Counted from the first letter of the stretch, positions 35,649-43,892 are shown. The stretch is DNA of 64,000 nucleotides from Thermus altitudinis (GCF_022760835.1 NZ_JAKTNQ010000004.1:1-64000); one strand, 5' to 3'. The notes: generated by a model not told the origin, from the letters alone. Program-made: numbers and translations.

Positions 35649-37325
35649 ATGGGTCCCGAAGCCCGCCTGGAGAGCAAGCTCCGCCCAGAGGAACGGGAAG
35701 GCTCTGCCTTCAAGGCCAACAAGGACGCCTGGGTGGCCTTGGTGCGGGAGTTCAAGGAAAGCCTGGAGAAGGTGCGCCAAGGGGGTGGGCCCAAGGCCGT
35801 GGAGCGCCAGCACAAGAAGGGCCGCCTCACCGCCCGCGAGCGCATCGCCAGGCTTCTGGACCCGGGAACGGAGTTCTACGAGCTCATGGCCTTCGCCGGG
35901 TGGGGGATGTACGAGGAATGGGGCGGGGCCCCGGCAGGAGGGGTCATCACCGGCATTGGCAAGATCCAGGGCCAGGACTGGATGATCATCGCCAACGACG
36001 CCACGGTAAAAGCCGGGGCCTTCTTCCCCATCACCGCCAAGAAGGTGATCCGGGCCCAGACCATCGCCCTGGAAAACCGCATCCCCACCCTGTACCTGGT
36101 GGACTCCGCCGGGGTCTTCCTGCCCCTCCAGGACGAGGTTTTCCCGGACCAGGACGACTTCGGCCGCATCTTCTACCTCAACGCCCGCATGTCCGCCCTG
36201 GGCATCCCCCAGATCTCCGCCATCATGGGCAACTGCGTGGCCGGGGGGGCCTACCTTCCCGTCATGACCGATGTCCTCATCATGACCGAGGGAAGCGGGC
36301 TCTACTTGGCGGGGCCTGCCCTGGTGAAAGCGGCCATCGGCCAGGAGGTGACCAGCGAGGAGCTGGGCGGGGCCCGCATGCACTTTGAGGTCTCCGGGAC
36401 CGTGGACTTTTACGAACCCCACGACGAGGCCGCCCTGGAAAGGATCCGCCAGCTGATCGCCCTCTACCCACCCCCCCGGCTCGCCCCCTGGGCGGAAGGG
36501 CGCAAGGAGCCACGGGAACCCCTTTACCCCGCGGAGGACCTCTACGGCCTCATCGCCCCCGACGGCAGCCGCCCCTATGACCTCCGGGAGGTGATCGCCC
36601 GCTTGGTGGACGGCTCCGAGTTTCTGGAGTACAAGGGAGGGTACGGGGAGACCCTGGTCACCGGCTTTGCCCGCATCGGGGGGTTTCCCGTGGGCATCGT
36701 GGGCAACCAGCGCCTCATCCTGAAGAAGAAGGGGCGGATTGAGGTGGGGGGGGTGATCTACGCGGAAGCCGCGGACAAGGCGGCCCGGTTTATCCTCGAG
36801 GTCAACCAAATGAACATCCCCCTCCTCTTCCTCCAGGACGTAACCGGCTTCATGGTGGGCAAGGAGTCCGAGCAAGCCGGCATCATCCGCCGGGGGGCCA
36901 AGCTGGTGAACGCGGTGAGCAACTCCGTGGTGCCCAAGATCACCCTAATCCTGGGGGGCTCCTTCGGGGCGGGGAACTACGCCCTGGCGGGCAAGGCCTA
37001 CGCCCCTAGGTTCATCTTTGCCTGGCCTAGCGCCAAGTACGCGGTGATGGGCGGGGCCCAGGCGGCCAAGACCCTTTTGGAGCTGGAGGTGGAAAAGCTT
37101 AAGCGGGAAGGGAAGGAACCCTCTGATGAGGAACTCCAGGAGCTTTACCAGCGCATCAAGGGCCGCTACGAGGAGACCCTAGACCCCCGCTACGCCGCTG
37201 CCCGGCTTTGGGTGGACGGGATCCTCCTCCCCCACGAAACCCGCAAGTGGCTTATCCGAGCCCTCGAGGCCTGTGCCCTCAACCCCGAGCGGGAGCCCTT
37301 GCGCATCGGGGTCTTCCAGGTGTAA
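35649..37325 (+). CDS. Methylcrotonyl-CoA carboxylase-type carboxyltransferase (beta) subunit
   Basis: Biotin-dependent carboxyltransferase of 558 residues with two crotonase-fold halves. YLVDSAGVFLPLQDEVFPDQDDFGRIFY, MGNCVAGGAYLPVM and YLAGPALVKAAIGQEVTSEELGGA are closest to the methylcrotonyl-CoA carboxylase beta subunit rather than propionyl- or acetyl-CoA types. With the HMG-CoA lyase-like gene 4 bases downstream it makes the last two steps of leucine breakdown. The biotin carboxylase alpha subunit is not in the window. Confidence 0.88.
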   Translation: MGPEARLESKLRPEEREGSAFKANKDAWVALVREFKESLEKVRQGGGPKAVERQHKKGRLTARERIARLLDPGTEFYELMAFAGWGMYEEWGGAPAGGVITGIGKIQGQDWMIIANDATVKAGAFFPITAKKVIRAQTIALENRIPTLYLVDSAGVFLPLQDEVFPDQDDFGRIFYLNARMSALGIPQISAIMGNCVAGGAYLPVMTDVLIMTEGSGLYLAGPALVKAAIGQEVTSEELGGARMHFEVSGTVDFYEPHDEAALERIRQLIALYPPPRLAPWAEGRKEPREPLYPAEDLYGLIAPDGSRPYDLREVIARLVDGSEFLEYKGGYGETLVTGFARIGGFPVGIVGNQRLILKKKGRIEVGGVIYAEAADKAARFILEVNQMNIPLLFLQDVTGFMVGKESEQAGIIRRGAKLVNAVSNSVVPKITLILGGSFGAGNYALAGKAYAPRFIFAWPSAKYAVMGGAQAAKTLLELEVEKLKREGKEPSDEELQELYQRIKGRYEETLDPRYAAARLWVDGILLPHETRKWLIRALEACALNPEREPLRIGVFQV

Positions 37326-37329
37326 CGAC

Positions 37330-38190
37330 ATGGCCCAGGTCCTCCGTTACGTGGAATGCCCCCGGGATGCCTGGCAAGGCTTCCGCCGCTTCATCCCCAC
37401 GGAGGAGAAGGTGGCCTTTTTGCACCAGCTCCTGGCAGCGGGCTTCCGCCACCTTGACCTCACCAGCTTCGTCTCCCCCAAGTGGGTGCCCCAGATGGCG
37501 GATGCCGAGGAGGTCTTGGCCGCCTTGCCCCCACCCCAGGGCCGCACCTACCTGGCCATCGTGGCCAACGAGAAGGGCCTGGAAAGGGCCCTTACGGCCC
37601 CCAACCTCACGGCCATCGGCTACCCCTTTTCTCTTTCGGAAACCTTCCAGCTAAAGAACACCAACCGTTCCCGGGAGGAATCCTGGCCCCTGGTGAAGGC
37701 CATGGTGGAGGCCACGGAGGGCAGGCTTGGCCTGGTGGTCTACCTCTCCATGGCCTTCGGCAACCCCTATGGGGACCCGTGGAGCGTGGAAGCGGTCCTT
37801 GAGGATATCGCCAGGCTACGGGAGCTTGGGGTCAGGGAGATCGCCTTGGCGGACACCTACGGGATAGCGGAAGCCAGTCGCATCGGGGAGGTCTTGGAAA
37901 AGGCGGTGGCCCGCTTTGGCCCTGAAGGCCTGGGGGCCCACCTCCATTCCCGGCCCGAAGGGGTCTTGGAAAAGGTGGAGGCGGTGCTGGGAGCCGGGGT
38001 CCTCTGGCTGGAGGGGGCCCTGGCGGGGGTGGGGGGGTGCCCTTTCGCCGGGGATGAGCTCGTGGGCAACCTGCCCACGGAAAAGGTCGTCCCCTACTTG
38101 GAGGGCAAGGGCTACGCCACCGGGATAGACCTTGGGGCTCTTCCCCAGCTTGCGGGGGAGGCCGCCAGGCTTAAGCTCCTCTACGGTTAG
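37330..38190 (+). CDS. HMG-CoA lyase-like protein
   Basis: A 286-residue DRE-TIM metallolyase that would split HMG-CoA into acetoacetate and acetyl-CoA. It shows PTEEKVAFLHQLLAAGFRHLDLTSFVSPKWVPQMAD, the metal-site HLHSR, and the glycine-rich loop GVGGCPFAGDELVGNLPTE containing the catalytic cysteine. Other family members (homocitrate or citramalate synthases) are longer, and the carboxylase neighbour supports the lyase. Its TAG overlaps the TAA of the convergent small gene. Confidence 0.88.
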   Translation: MAQVLRYVECPRDAWQGFRRFIPTEEKVAFLHQLLAAGFRHLDLTSFVSPKWVPQMADAEEVLAALPPPQGRTYLAIVANEKGLERALTAPNLTAIGYPFSLSETFQLKNTNRSREESWPLVKAMVEATEGRLGLVVYLSMAFGNPYGDPWSVEAVLEDIARLRELGVREIALADTYGIAEASRIGEVLEKAVARFGPEGLGAHLHSRPEGVLEKVEAVLGAGVLWLEGALAGVGGCPFAGDELVGNLPTEKVVPYLEGKGYATGIDLGALPQLAGEAARLKLLYG

Positions 38191-38582
38191 GCCGCCCTTT
38201 GCAAGTAGATGCCGGGGTCCGTGGGGTTGGCGATGGCGTTCACCCGCCGGATGAGCTCCTCAGGCGGAAGCTCCCAAAGGGCGGTGAGCTCCGCCGGGGA
38301 GACCACGGCCTCGTAGAACTTCTTGGCCCCTAGGCGCAGCAAAAGGCCCACCAGCTCCGAAAGGGCCTCCTCCCCGCCCGGGAAGGCCGGGCCGAAGGCA
38401 TCGGGGGTGAGGAGGTCCTTCTTGCCCCCGTGGACGAGGAGGGCATAGCGGGCCTGGTGCCGGCGGTCCTGCCAGTCGGTGATGAGGTAGACCTTGGCCT
38501 CAGGGATCCGCACGCCTTTCAGGGCCTCCTTGAGGGCCTCGAGGGTCAGGTTGGGAGAACCGCGCAGGCCGATGCGTTCCAT
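38187..38582 (-). CDS. Conserved hypothetical protein
   Basis: 131 residues, soluble, mixed alpha-beta (LTLEALKEALKGVRIPEAKVYLITDW, then ARYALLVHGGKKDLLTPDAFGPAF). No recognised domain, signal or metal motif. The strong codon bias and a clean TAAGAT-6 bases-ATG promoter arrangement support expression. It is tail-to-tail with the HMG-CoA lyase gene; I cannot suggest a function. Confidence 0.65.
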   Translation of the reverse strand: MERIGLRGSPNLTLEALKEALKGVRIPEAKVYLITDWQDRRHQARYALLVHGGKKDLLTPDAFGPAFPGGEEALSELVGLLLRLGAKKFYEAVVSPAELTALWELPPEELIRRVNAIANPTDPGIYLQRAA

Positions 38583-38588
38583 GGGAAC

Positions 38589-38594
38589 ATCTTA
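38589..38594 (-). promoter_or_regulatory. -10 box of the hypothetical gene
   Basis: TAAGAT, then GTTCCC, then ATG 38582. Leaderless pattern. Confidence 0.45.
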
Positions 38595-38620
38595 CGGCCA
38601 ACCCTCGAGGACAAGGGTCC

Positions 38621-39115
38621 TTACATGAGCTTGCGGGCGTAGATGACCTGGCCGGCATGGTGCTGGGCGTGCTCCACCAGGTGGTGGAGGATATGGGCCC
38701 TGGGGGCCATCAGGCCCTGGGCACCCACGGGAACCTCCTGGGAAAGCTCCTCTTCCCGTAGACTCCGGAAAGCGGAATCCAGCCTTGCCCAAGCCTCCCG
38801 GAAGCGGGCCTCCACCACCCCCTTGGGCTCAGGCTCCCCCTGGAGCTCCCACTCCCTTCCCCTTTGAGCCCAATCGGGAAGCTCCTGGGGGAAGGCATAG
38901 CTGAAAAGCCGCAAGGAGCTTCCCGTGATGTGCCGTACCAGGCCCCCAATGGGGTTCAGCCCCTCCTTGGGCCGCCACCAAAAGCCTTCCTCGCCCAGGT
39001 CAAAGGCCCAGCGCTCCAGGTGGCGCTCCACCTCCTTAAGCCCCTTGATCCAGGCGGACACTGCCGGGGGAACCCCGGGCACCAAAGGCTCCAGGAAAGG
39101 CGCAAGGTTAGCCAT
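38621..39115 (-). CDS. DinB-family four-helix protein
   Basis: A 164-residue DinB/YfiT-type helical bundle. The tail HHLVEHAQHHAGQVIYARKL carries the two metal histidines of the family and GGLVRHITGSSLRLFSYAF gives the first. Family members are thiol S-transferases or of unknown function. I start at ATG 39115, 6 bases after TACGCT; the in-frame GTG at 39130 lies inside that -10 box. It is divergent from the small Cys-rich gene with overlapping promoters. Confidence 0.82.
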   Translation of the reverse strand: MANLAPFLEPLVPGVPPAVSAWIKGLKEVERHLERWAFDLGEEGFWWRPKEGLNPIGGLVRHITGSSLRLFSYAFPQELPDWAQRGREWELQGEPEPKGVVEARFREAWARLDSAFRSLREEELSQEVPVGAQGLMAPRAHILHHLVEHAQHHAGQVIYARKLM

Positions 39116-39121
39116 GAGAAG

Positions 39122-39131
39122 AGCGTACACT
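39122..39131. promoter_or_regulatory. Bidirectional -10 region (DinB-like/Cys-rich genes)
   Basis: AGCGTACACT: minus-strand TACGCT (39127-39122) 6 bases before ATG 39115, and plus-strand TACACT (39126-39131) 7 bases before ATG 39139. They share the central TA, the same geometry as at panB/ruvB. Confidence 0.5.
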
Positions 39132-39138
39132 AACCCTT

Positions 39139-39351
39139 ATGGACACGTTGGGCCTTCTTCTCCTTTTGGTTCTGGTCCTCCTCCTAGCCTCCGGGATGCG
39201 GCCCCCCCTAACCCAGGCCCGTTGCCCCCGCTGCCACCTGCCCAAGGCCCTGGCGGAGGAGGTGGCCCGGCACCGGCGCTACTGCCCCCAGGTGGCCGTG
39301 CGGGCCTGCCCCTTTGACCCCAGGAGGGGCGTCTGGCGCCTGCGGCGATGA
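39139..39351 (+). CDS. Small membrane-anchored Cys-rich protein
   Basis: 70 residues: an N-terminal hydrophobic helix (about residues 4-18), then CPRCHLP, RYCPQ and ACPFD, five cysteines counting the repeats, which could bind zinc or an Fe-S cluster. No family recognised. It overlaps the next gene as ATGA, so the two act or are at least made together. Confidence 0.65.
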   Translation: MDTLGLLLLLVLVLLLASGMRPPLTQARCPRCHLPKALAEEVARHRRYCPQVAVRACPFDPRRGVWRLRR

Positions 39352-39956
39352 ACCCGGTGGAGGTACACTGGCAGGGCCTCGAGGCGGACCTGGCCGACTA
39401 CCTGACCAAAAAGGGGATCACCCCCTCTTGCCGGGCCGGGTGCTCTGCCTGCTGCTGGGGCCTTGTAACCCTTTCCCGCCTGGAAGGGGAGGCCCTTCTC
39501 CCCCACCTCAGCCAGGCCCAAAGGTCCAGGCTCCTGGAGGAAGGCCCCAAGCGGCTTGCCCTCCTGAGGGAAGGCAAGGACGACCCCCGCTTTCCGAGCC
39601 GTTACTTCCTCTCCCGCACCCCCTGCCCCTTGCTGGAAGAGGGCCTCTGCGGGGTCTATCCCTGGCGTCCGCTCGCCTGCCGGGGGCTTCTCACCCAGGG
39701 TGACCCCAGGCTTTGCCAGCCCGAGGCGGGCCGGCAGCAGGGCCACTTCCTCCCCGCTCCCTGGCGCATGGCCCGCCTACGCCTGGAGGCGGTCTGGGAG
39801 GAGGAAAAAAGGCGGTACGGTTTCCTGGTCCTAGGGGAGCTGGCCACCCTTTTGTACCTGCTTCTTTCCGGGTTCCCCCAGGAAAGGGAGGAGGCGGAAG
39901 CCCTCTTAGAGGAACTGGGGATCCTGGGGGGATGGTGGGGGTTTCAGGTGACGTAA
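39348..39956 (+). CDS. YkgJ-family cysteine-cluster protein
   Basis: A 202-residue protein of the YkgJ (zinc/iron-chelating) family: SCRAGCSACC near residue 27, then PCPLLEEGLCGVYPWRPLACR near 90-110, the standard cluster ligands. Function in the family is poorly defined; redox or metal-cluster roles are proposed. A C-terminal segment LGELATLLYLLLSGF is hydrophobic. Coupled to the small Cys-rich membrane protein upstream. A bidirectional hairpin terminator follows immediately. Confidence 0.8.
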   Translation: MNPVEVHWQGLEADLADYLTKKGITPSCRAGCSACCWGLVTLSRLEGEALLPHLSQAQRSRLLEEGPKRLALLREGKDDPRFPSRYFLSRTPCPLLEEGLCGVYPWRPLACRGLLTQGDPRLCQPEAGRQQGHFLPAPWRMARLRLEAVWEEEKRRYGFLVLGELATLLYLLLSGFPQEREEAEALLEELGILGGWWGFQVT

Positions 39957-39958
39957 AA

Positions 39959-39974
39959 GCGGCCCGCAGGCCGC
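39959..39974. terminator. Bidirectional terminator between ykgJ-like gene and tRNA-Ser
   Basis: GCGGCC-CGCA-GGCCGC. On the minus strand it is followed by TTTTA, making it the probable terminator of the tilS-tadA/tRNA-Ser transcript; on the plus strand CTTT follows. Confidence 0.7.
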
Positions 39975-39977
39975 CTT

Positions 39978-40069
39978 TGGCGGAGGGGGCGGGATTCGAA
40001 CCCGCGAGGCCCCTTACGGGGCCTACCGGTTTTCGAGACCGGCCCGTTCAACCGCTCCGGCACCCCTCC
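39978..40069 (-). tRNA. tRNA-Ser (CGA)
   Basis: Class II tRNA of 92 bases with encoded CCA. Acceptor GGAGGGG pairs with CCCCTCC; the anticodon loop CTCGAAA gives CGA, reading UCG; a long variable arm and GGTTCGAATCC T-arm are present. Its first 22 bases are also the last codons and stop (TGA in the D-loop) of the tilS-tadA gene on the same strand, so it is probably processed from that transcript. Confidence 0.95.
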
Positions 40070-41592
40070 CTGAGCCGGGCAAAGAAACCCTTTAGGAGCT
40101 TAGCACACTCCCCTTCCAAAACGCCACCCCTTAAGCCCTCCCCCTGGCCATAGCGGGTTAGGGCCCCCTCCTTTAGGTTTTCCACCCCATAGACCACCTC
40201 CACCCCCGCTTCCCGGAGGGCATGGTGGCACATGCGGCAGGGCTCCAGGGTCACATAAAGCCTTCCCCCACGCGCCTCCTGGCCCAGCTCCCGGAGAAGG
40301 AGCATCTCCGCATGGGCCGTGGGGTCCCCCGTGGCCTCCACCCGGTTGTGGGCCTTATGGACCCTTTCCCCCACCACCAAGACCGCCCCCACGGGCACCT
40401 CGCCCTCCTGGTAGGCCCTTTTGGCCTCTTCCAGGGCCAAGGCCATATACCGCTCCTCCTCTGAAGGCGGATGGAGGCCCAGGACCTCCACCACCTCCTT
40501 CCCTTCGGCCCGTACCGGCCAAAGGGCCTTAAGCTCCTTGGGCACCCCTTTTTCCGCCAGGAAGTCCACTAGGCGCTTCCGCCCATAGGGCATGGCCAGG
40601 TAGTCCCCGGGCTCGGGCCGGCGGAAGCCTGGGGGTAGGGGAAGGCTGGGCTTGGGAGGGATGAGGAAAAGGGTGCCCCCCTTGCGCCTGGCGGTATACC
40701 CGCCAGGCAGGGTGGCCACCCCACCCTCCAAAGCCTCCTGCAAAAGGGCGATGAGCCGGGCCTCGGGGCGGAGGTCCAAGGCCTCCAAAAGGAAGCGCAA
40801 AGCCCTTTGCCTCAGAACCGCGGGAGCCCCTAAAAGGGGCACCACCCGATAGGCGGGAACGAAAAAACGGGTATCGGGCAGAAGGCGAGCCCGGGCCTCC
40901 CTTTCCAGGTACTTGTCCTCCTCCTCGCGCACCAAGGCGAAGCGGGAAAGGGCCTCCCGGGCCTTGGGAAACCGCTCCAGAAGGAGGGGGAAAACCCGGA
41001 GCCTAAGGTAGTTTCGGTCCAAAGAAAGGTCCTGGTTGCTGGGGTCCTCCCGCCAGGCTTCCCCCAGTTCCCGCAAGAAACCCCTGAGCTCCTCCCGGCG
41101 GAAGGCCAGGAGGGGCCGCACCACCAGCCCTTCCTTTTCCCGGATGCCAAGGCCCCGGGCCGTGCCCTGGAGGAGCTTTAAAAGCACCGTTTCCGCCTGG
41201 TCGTCCAGGGTGTGGGCGGTGAGGATGGCCTTGGCCCTCACCCCCTTGGCCACCCGATGGAGGAAGGCGTAGCGGATCTCCCGGGCCACCGCCTCCAGGT
41301 TCTCCCCCCGGGCCTGGGCCACCTTGGCTACCTCCACCCGCTCGCCATAGAAGGGAAAACCAAGCCTTGCCGCAAGGGCCTTCACGAAGGCCAGGTCCTC
41401 CCCGCTTTCCGGGCGAAGGGCGTGGTCCAGATGGGCCACCACCGCCCTTCGCCCCGCCCGCCTCACCAGGTGGGCCAAGGCCACGGAATCCCCACCCCCC
41501 GAAACCGCCAGCACCAAAGGGTCCTTGGGCGCAAGCCGGGCCAGGTGTTCCCGGAAGGCCTCCTCCAACCCTTGGGCCACCTCCTCAGGCAA
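40048..41592 (-). CDS. tilS: TilS-TadA fusion: tRNA-Ile lysidine synthetase and tRNA adenosine deaminase
   Basis: 514 residues joining two tRNA wobble-base enzymes. The N-terminal part is TilS: P-loop LAVSGGGDSVALAHLV near 28-43, HLDHALRPES, and TAHTLDDQAETVLLKLLQG, for making lysidine at C34 of tRNA-Ile2. From about residue 370 (RYMALALEEAKRAYQEGEVPVGAVLV) it is a TadA deaminase with zinc site TAHAEM and EPCRMCHHAL, making inosine at A34 of tRNA-Arg. Start is TTG 41592, 8 bases inside the upstream gene, with GGAGGTGG spaced 7. The last few codons and TGA lie inside tRNA-Ser. Confidence 0.92.
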   Translation of the reverse strand: MPEEVAQGLEEAFREHLARLAPKDPLVLAVSGGGDSVALAHLVRRAGRRAVVAHLDHALRPESGEDLAFVKALAARLGFPFYGERVEVAKVAQARGENLEAVAREIRYAFLHRVAKGVRAKAILTAHTLDDQAETVLLKLLQGTARGLGIREKEGLVVRPLLAFRREELRGFLRELGEAWREDPSNQDLSLDRNYLRLRVFPLLLERFPKAREALSRFALVREEEDKYLEREARARLLPDTRFFVPAYRVVPLLGAPAVLRQRALRFLLEALDLRPEARLIALLQEALEGGVATLPGGYTARRKGGTLFLIPPKPSLPLPPGFRRPEPGDYLAMPYGRKRLVDFLAEKGVPKELKALWPVRAEGKEVVEVLGLHPPSEEERYMALALEEAKRAYQEGEVPVGAVLVVGERVHKAHNRVEATGDPTAHAEMLLLRELGQEARGGRLYVTLEPCRMCHHALREAGVEVVYGVENLKEGALTRYGQGEGLRGGVLEGECAKLLKGFFARLREGCRSG

Positions 41593-41977
41593 GCCTGGCC
41601 ACCTCCGCCTTCAAGGTGGAAAGGCAGCAACGCCCCCTGGGGTTGCGCTGGTCGCAGGCGCAGCGCTTGGCCCTAACCCCAGCCTCCACCTCCGCCACCG
41701 GGTCCTGTCCTTGGCGCAAGGCCTGCAAGGCCCTCTCCCGGGTCCAGTCAAAGCAGTAGCAGATAAGGGGGGCACCCTTGTCGTAGATGGGGAAACGCAC
41801 CTCCGCCAAGGTGCAAACCCCCTCCTCCCCGTAGTAGACCACCGGGCAGGCGGGGTCTTGGCAGAGATGGTGGGGGCTATTGGGGTCCAGGCGGGAAAGG
41901 GCCTCACCGGTGAGGAAGTTTTTCACCGTTTTAAGGGGCACCTCGAGGCCCACCCTTCCGTTTTGCGGGCATACCAT
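41585..41977 (-). CDS. CopZ-type zinc/[2Fe-2S] Cys-rich protein
   Basis: 130 residues resembling the N-terminal region of the Archaeoglobus-type CopZ copper chaperone: VCPQNG and VPLKTVKNFL, CQDPACPVVYY, ICYCFDWT and CACDQRNPRGRCCL. About ten cysteines can hold a zinc site and a [2Fe-2S] cluster. The heavy-metal domain of CopZ is absent, so a general redox or metallochaperone role is more likely. ATG 41977 lies 6 bases after TAAAGT; a GGAGG also falls in that gap. It overlaps tilS-tadA by 8 bases and is divergent from the CDGSH gene. Confidence 0.75.
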   Translation of the reverse strand: MVCPQNGRVGLEVPLKTVKNFLTGEALSRLDPNSPHHLCQDPACPVVYYGEEGVCTLAEVRFPIYDKGAPLICYCFDWTRERALQALRQGQDPVAEVEAGVRAKRCACDQRNPRGRCCLSTLKAEVARLA

Positions 41978-41983
41978 ACCTCC

Positions 41984-42002
41984 ACTTTACCCCCGGTATC
42001 CT
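41984..42002. promoter_or_regulatory. Divergent -10 boxes (CopZ-like/CDGSH genes)
   Basis: Minus-strand TAAAGT (41989-41984), 6 bases before ATG 41977; plus-strand TATCCT (41997-42002), 6 bases before ATG 42009. Two Fe-S-type genes leave back to back. Confidence 0.5.
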
Positions 42003-42008
42003 GAGGGC

Positions 42009-42218
42009 ATGAAGCTCCGCTTCCGGGAAAACGGACCCTACGTGTTGGACCTGCCCGAGGGAACCCCTTTCCGGCTCAACGGGGAAGAAAGGCGCCTGGA
42101 GAAGGCCAAACTGGCCCTTTGCCGCTGCGGCCAGTCCGGAAACAAGCCCTTCTGCGACGGAACCCACAAGGAAGTGGGGTTCCAAGGGGAGGCAGGGGAG
42201 ATCCTGGTGGAGCCCTAA
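42009..42218 (+). CDS. CDGSH iron-sulfur domain protein (mitoNEET type)
   Basis: 69 residues with CRCGQSGNKPFCDGTH, the full CXCX2(S/T)X3PXCDG(S/A/T)H motif in which three Cys and one His bind a [2Fe-2S] cluster. Soluble, no membrane anchor. A small redox or cluster-transfer protein, precise role unknown. It is monocistronic and sits opposite another Fe-S-type protein. Confidence 0.92.
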   Translation: MKLRFRENGPYVLDLPEGTPFRLNGEERRLEKAKLALCRCGQSGNKPFCDGTHKEVGFQGEAGEILVEP

Positions 42219-42288
42219 GCGAGACAAGGTCTGCCCAGGCCCCCGAGAGGGTTTTGGAAGCCCTTCCGCAACTCCCGGCGCCAGGGGG

Positions 42289-42294
42289 TAAACT
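42289..42294 (+). promoter_or_regulatory. -10 box of the GH13 operon
   Basis: TAAACT, then CGGGGC, then ATG 42301. Leaderless pattern. Confidence 0.45.
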
Positions 42295-42300
42295 CGGGGC

Positions 42301-43887
42301 ATGTGGTGGAAGGAAACCGTTATCTACCAGATTTACCCAAGGAGCTTCCAAGACTCCAACCATGACGGCATCGGGGACCTCGAGGGCATCCGGAGAAGAC
42401 TTCCCTACCTCAAGGACCTGGGGGTGGGGGCCATCTGGCTCTCCCCCTTTTACAAAAGCCCCATGAAGGACTTCGGCTACGACGTGGCCGATTACTGCGA
42501 CGTGGACCCCATCTTCGGCACCCTCCAGGACTTTGACCGCCTCCTACAGGAGGCCCACGCCCTGGGGCTTAGGGTCCTCATTGACCTGGTTCCCAACCAC
42601 ACCTCGGACCAGCACCCCTGGTTTTTGGAATCCCGTAGCTCCAAGGACAACCCCAAGCGGGACTGGTACGTCTGGAAGGATCCGGGGCCGGATGGAGGCC
42701 CGCCCAACAACTGGCAGAGCTTCTTCGGGGGACCCGCCTGGACCCTGGACGAAAGGACAGGCCAGTATTACCTGCACCAGTTTCTTCCCGAACAACCCGA
42801 CCTCAACTGGCGTAACCCTGCGGTGCGGGAAGCCATCTACGAGGCCATGCGCTTCTGGCTAAGGAGGGGGGTGGATGGCTTCCGGGTGGACGTGCTCTGG
42901 CTTTTGGCGGAAGACCCCCTTTTCCGGGACGAACCCGGCAACCCGGATTGGCGTCCCGGCATGTGGGACCGGGGCCGGCACCTCCACCTTTTCACCGAGG
43001 ACCAGCCGGAAACCTACGCCTACGTGCGGGAGATGCGCTATGTGCTGGACGAGTTCAGCCAGCCCGGAAGGGAGAGGGTCATGGTGGGGGAAATCTACCT
43101 TCCTTATCCCCAGCTGGTGCGCTACTACCAAGCGGGGTGCCACCTTCCCTTCAACTTTCACCTCATCTTCCGGGGCCTCCCCGACTGGCGGCCCGAGAAC
43201 ATAGCCCGCCTCGTGGAGGAGTACGAAAGCCTCCTCACCCCCTGGGACTGGCCCAACTGGGTCTTGGGCAACCACGACCAGCCCCGGCTGGCCTCGAGGC
43301 TCGGAGAGGCCCAGGCCCGGGTAGCGGCCATGCTCCTCTTCACCCTGCGGGGCACCCCCACCTGGTACTACGGGGACGAGCTGGCCCTGCCCAACGGGGA
43401 AATCCCCCCAGAAAAGGTTCAAGACCCTGCCGCCTTAAGGCAGAAGGGGCGCTTGGGCGAACACGGTCTACCCCCAGGCCGCGACCCCGAGCGCACCCCC
43501 ATGCCCTGGGACACCTCCCCCTATGCCGGCTTCTCCACGGTGGAGCCTTGGCTTCCCCTGAACCCCGACTGGCCGGTGCGGAACGTGGCGGTCCAGGAAC
43601 AAGACCCCCGGTCCATGCTCCAGCTGGTGAAGCGCCTTATAGCCCTGCGCCGGGATGAAAGCTTCCTCTACGGCCCTTACCGCACCTACCGGGCAGGGGG
43701 CGGAATCCTCGCCTACCTGCGGGGGGAGGCCTTCTTGACGGCCCTTAACTTTTCGGACCGGGAAAAGATGCTGGAGTTGCCCCAAAGAGGCCTGGTGGTT
43801 CTCTCCACCCACCTGGACCGGGAGGAACCCACCCCCACCTCCCTGCGCCTGCGGCCCCACGAGGGGGTGGTGGTGCGTCTAAGCTGA
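42301..43887 (+). CDS. GH13 alpha-glucosidase
   Basis: Cytoplasmic retaining alpha-glucosidase of 528 residues, the size of the Thermus thermophilus enzyme. WWKETVIYQIYPRSFQDSNHDGIGDLEGI opens the barrel; nucleophile aspartate in GFRVDVLW, acid/base glutamate in VMVGEIYLP, third acid in VLGNHDQPR. It should act on maltose, isomaltose or trehalose-type sugars. Two methyltransferase genes follow closely, which is an unusual partner choice. Confidence 0.93.
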   Translation: MWWKETVIYQIYPRSFQDSNHDGIGDLEGIRRRLPYLKDLGVGAIWLSPFYKSPMKDFGYDVADYCDVDPIFGTLQDFDRLLQEAHALGLRVLIDLVPNHTSDQHPWFLESRSSKDNPKRDWYVWKDPGPDGGPPNNWQSFFGGPAWTLDERTGQYYLHQFLPEQPDLNWRNPAVREAIYEAMRFWLRRGVDGFRVDVLWLLAEDPLFRDEPGNPDWRPGMWDRGRHLHLFTEDQPETYAYVREMRYVLDEFSQPGRERVMVGEIYLPYPQLVRYYQAGCHLPFNFHLIFRGLPDWRPENIARLVEEYESLLTPWDWPNWVLGNHDQPRLASRLGEAQARVAAMLLFTLRGTPTWYYGDELALPNGEIPPEKVQDPAALRQKGRLGEHGLPPGRDPERTPMPWDTSPYAGFSTVEPWLPLNPDWPVRNVAVQEQDPRSMLQLVKRLIALRRDESFLYGPYRTYRAGGGILAYLRGEAFLTALNFSDREKMLELPQRGLVVLSTHLDREEPTPTSLRLRPHEGVVVRLS

Positions 43888-43892
43888 AGGGG

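Noticed and set aside
35394-36875. 493-codon open frame on the minus strand opposite rnhA and the carboxyltransferase gene
   Set aside because: No domain, signal or start context; it is antisense to two unmistakable genes and reflects the lack of stops in high-G+C DNA.
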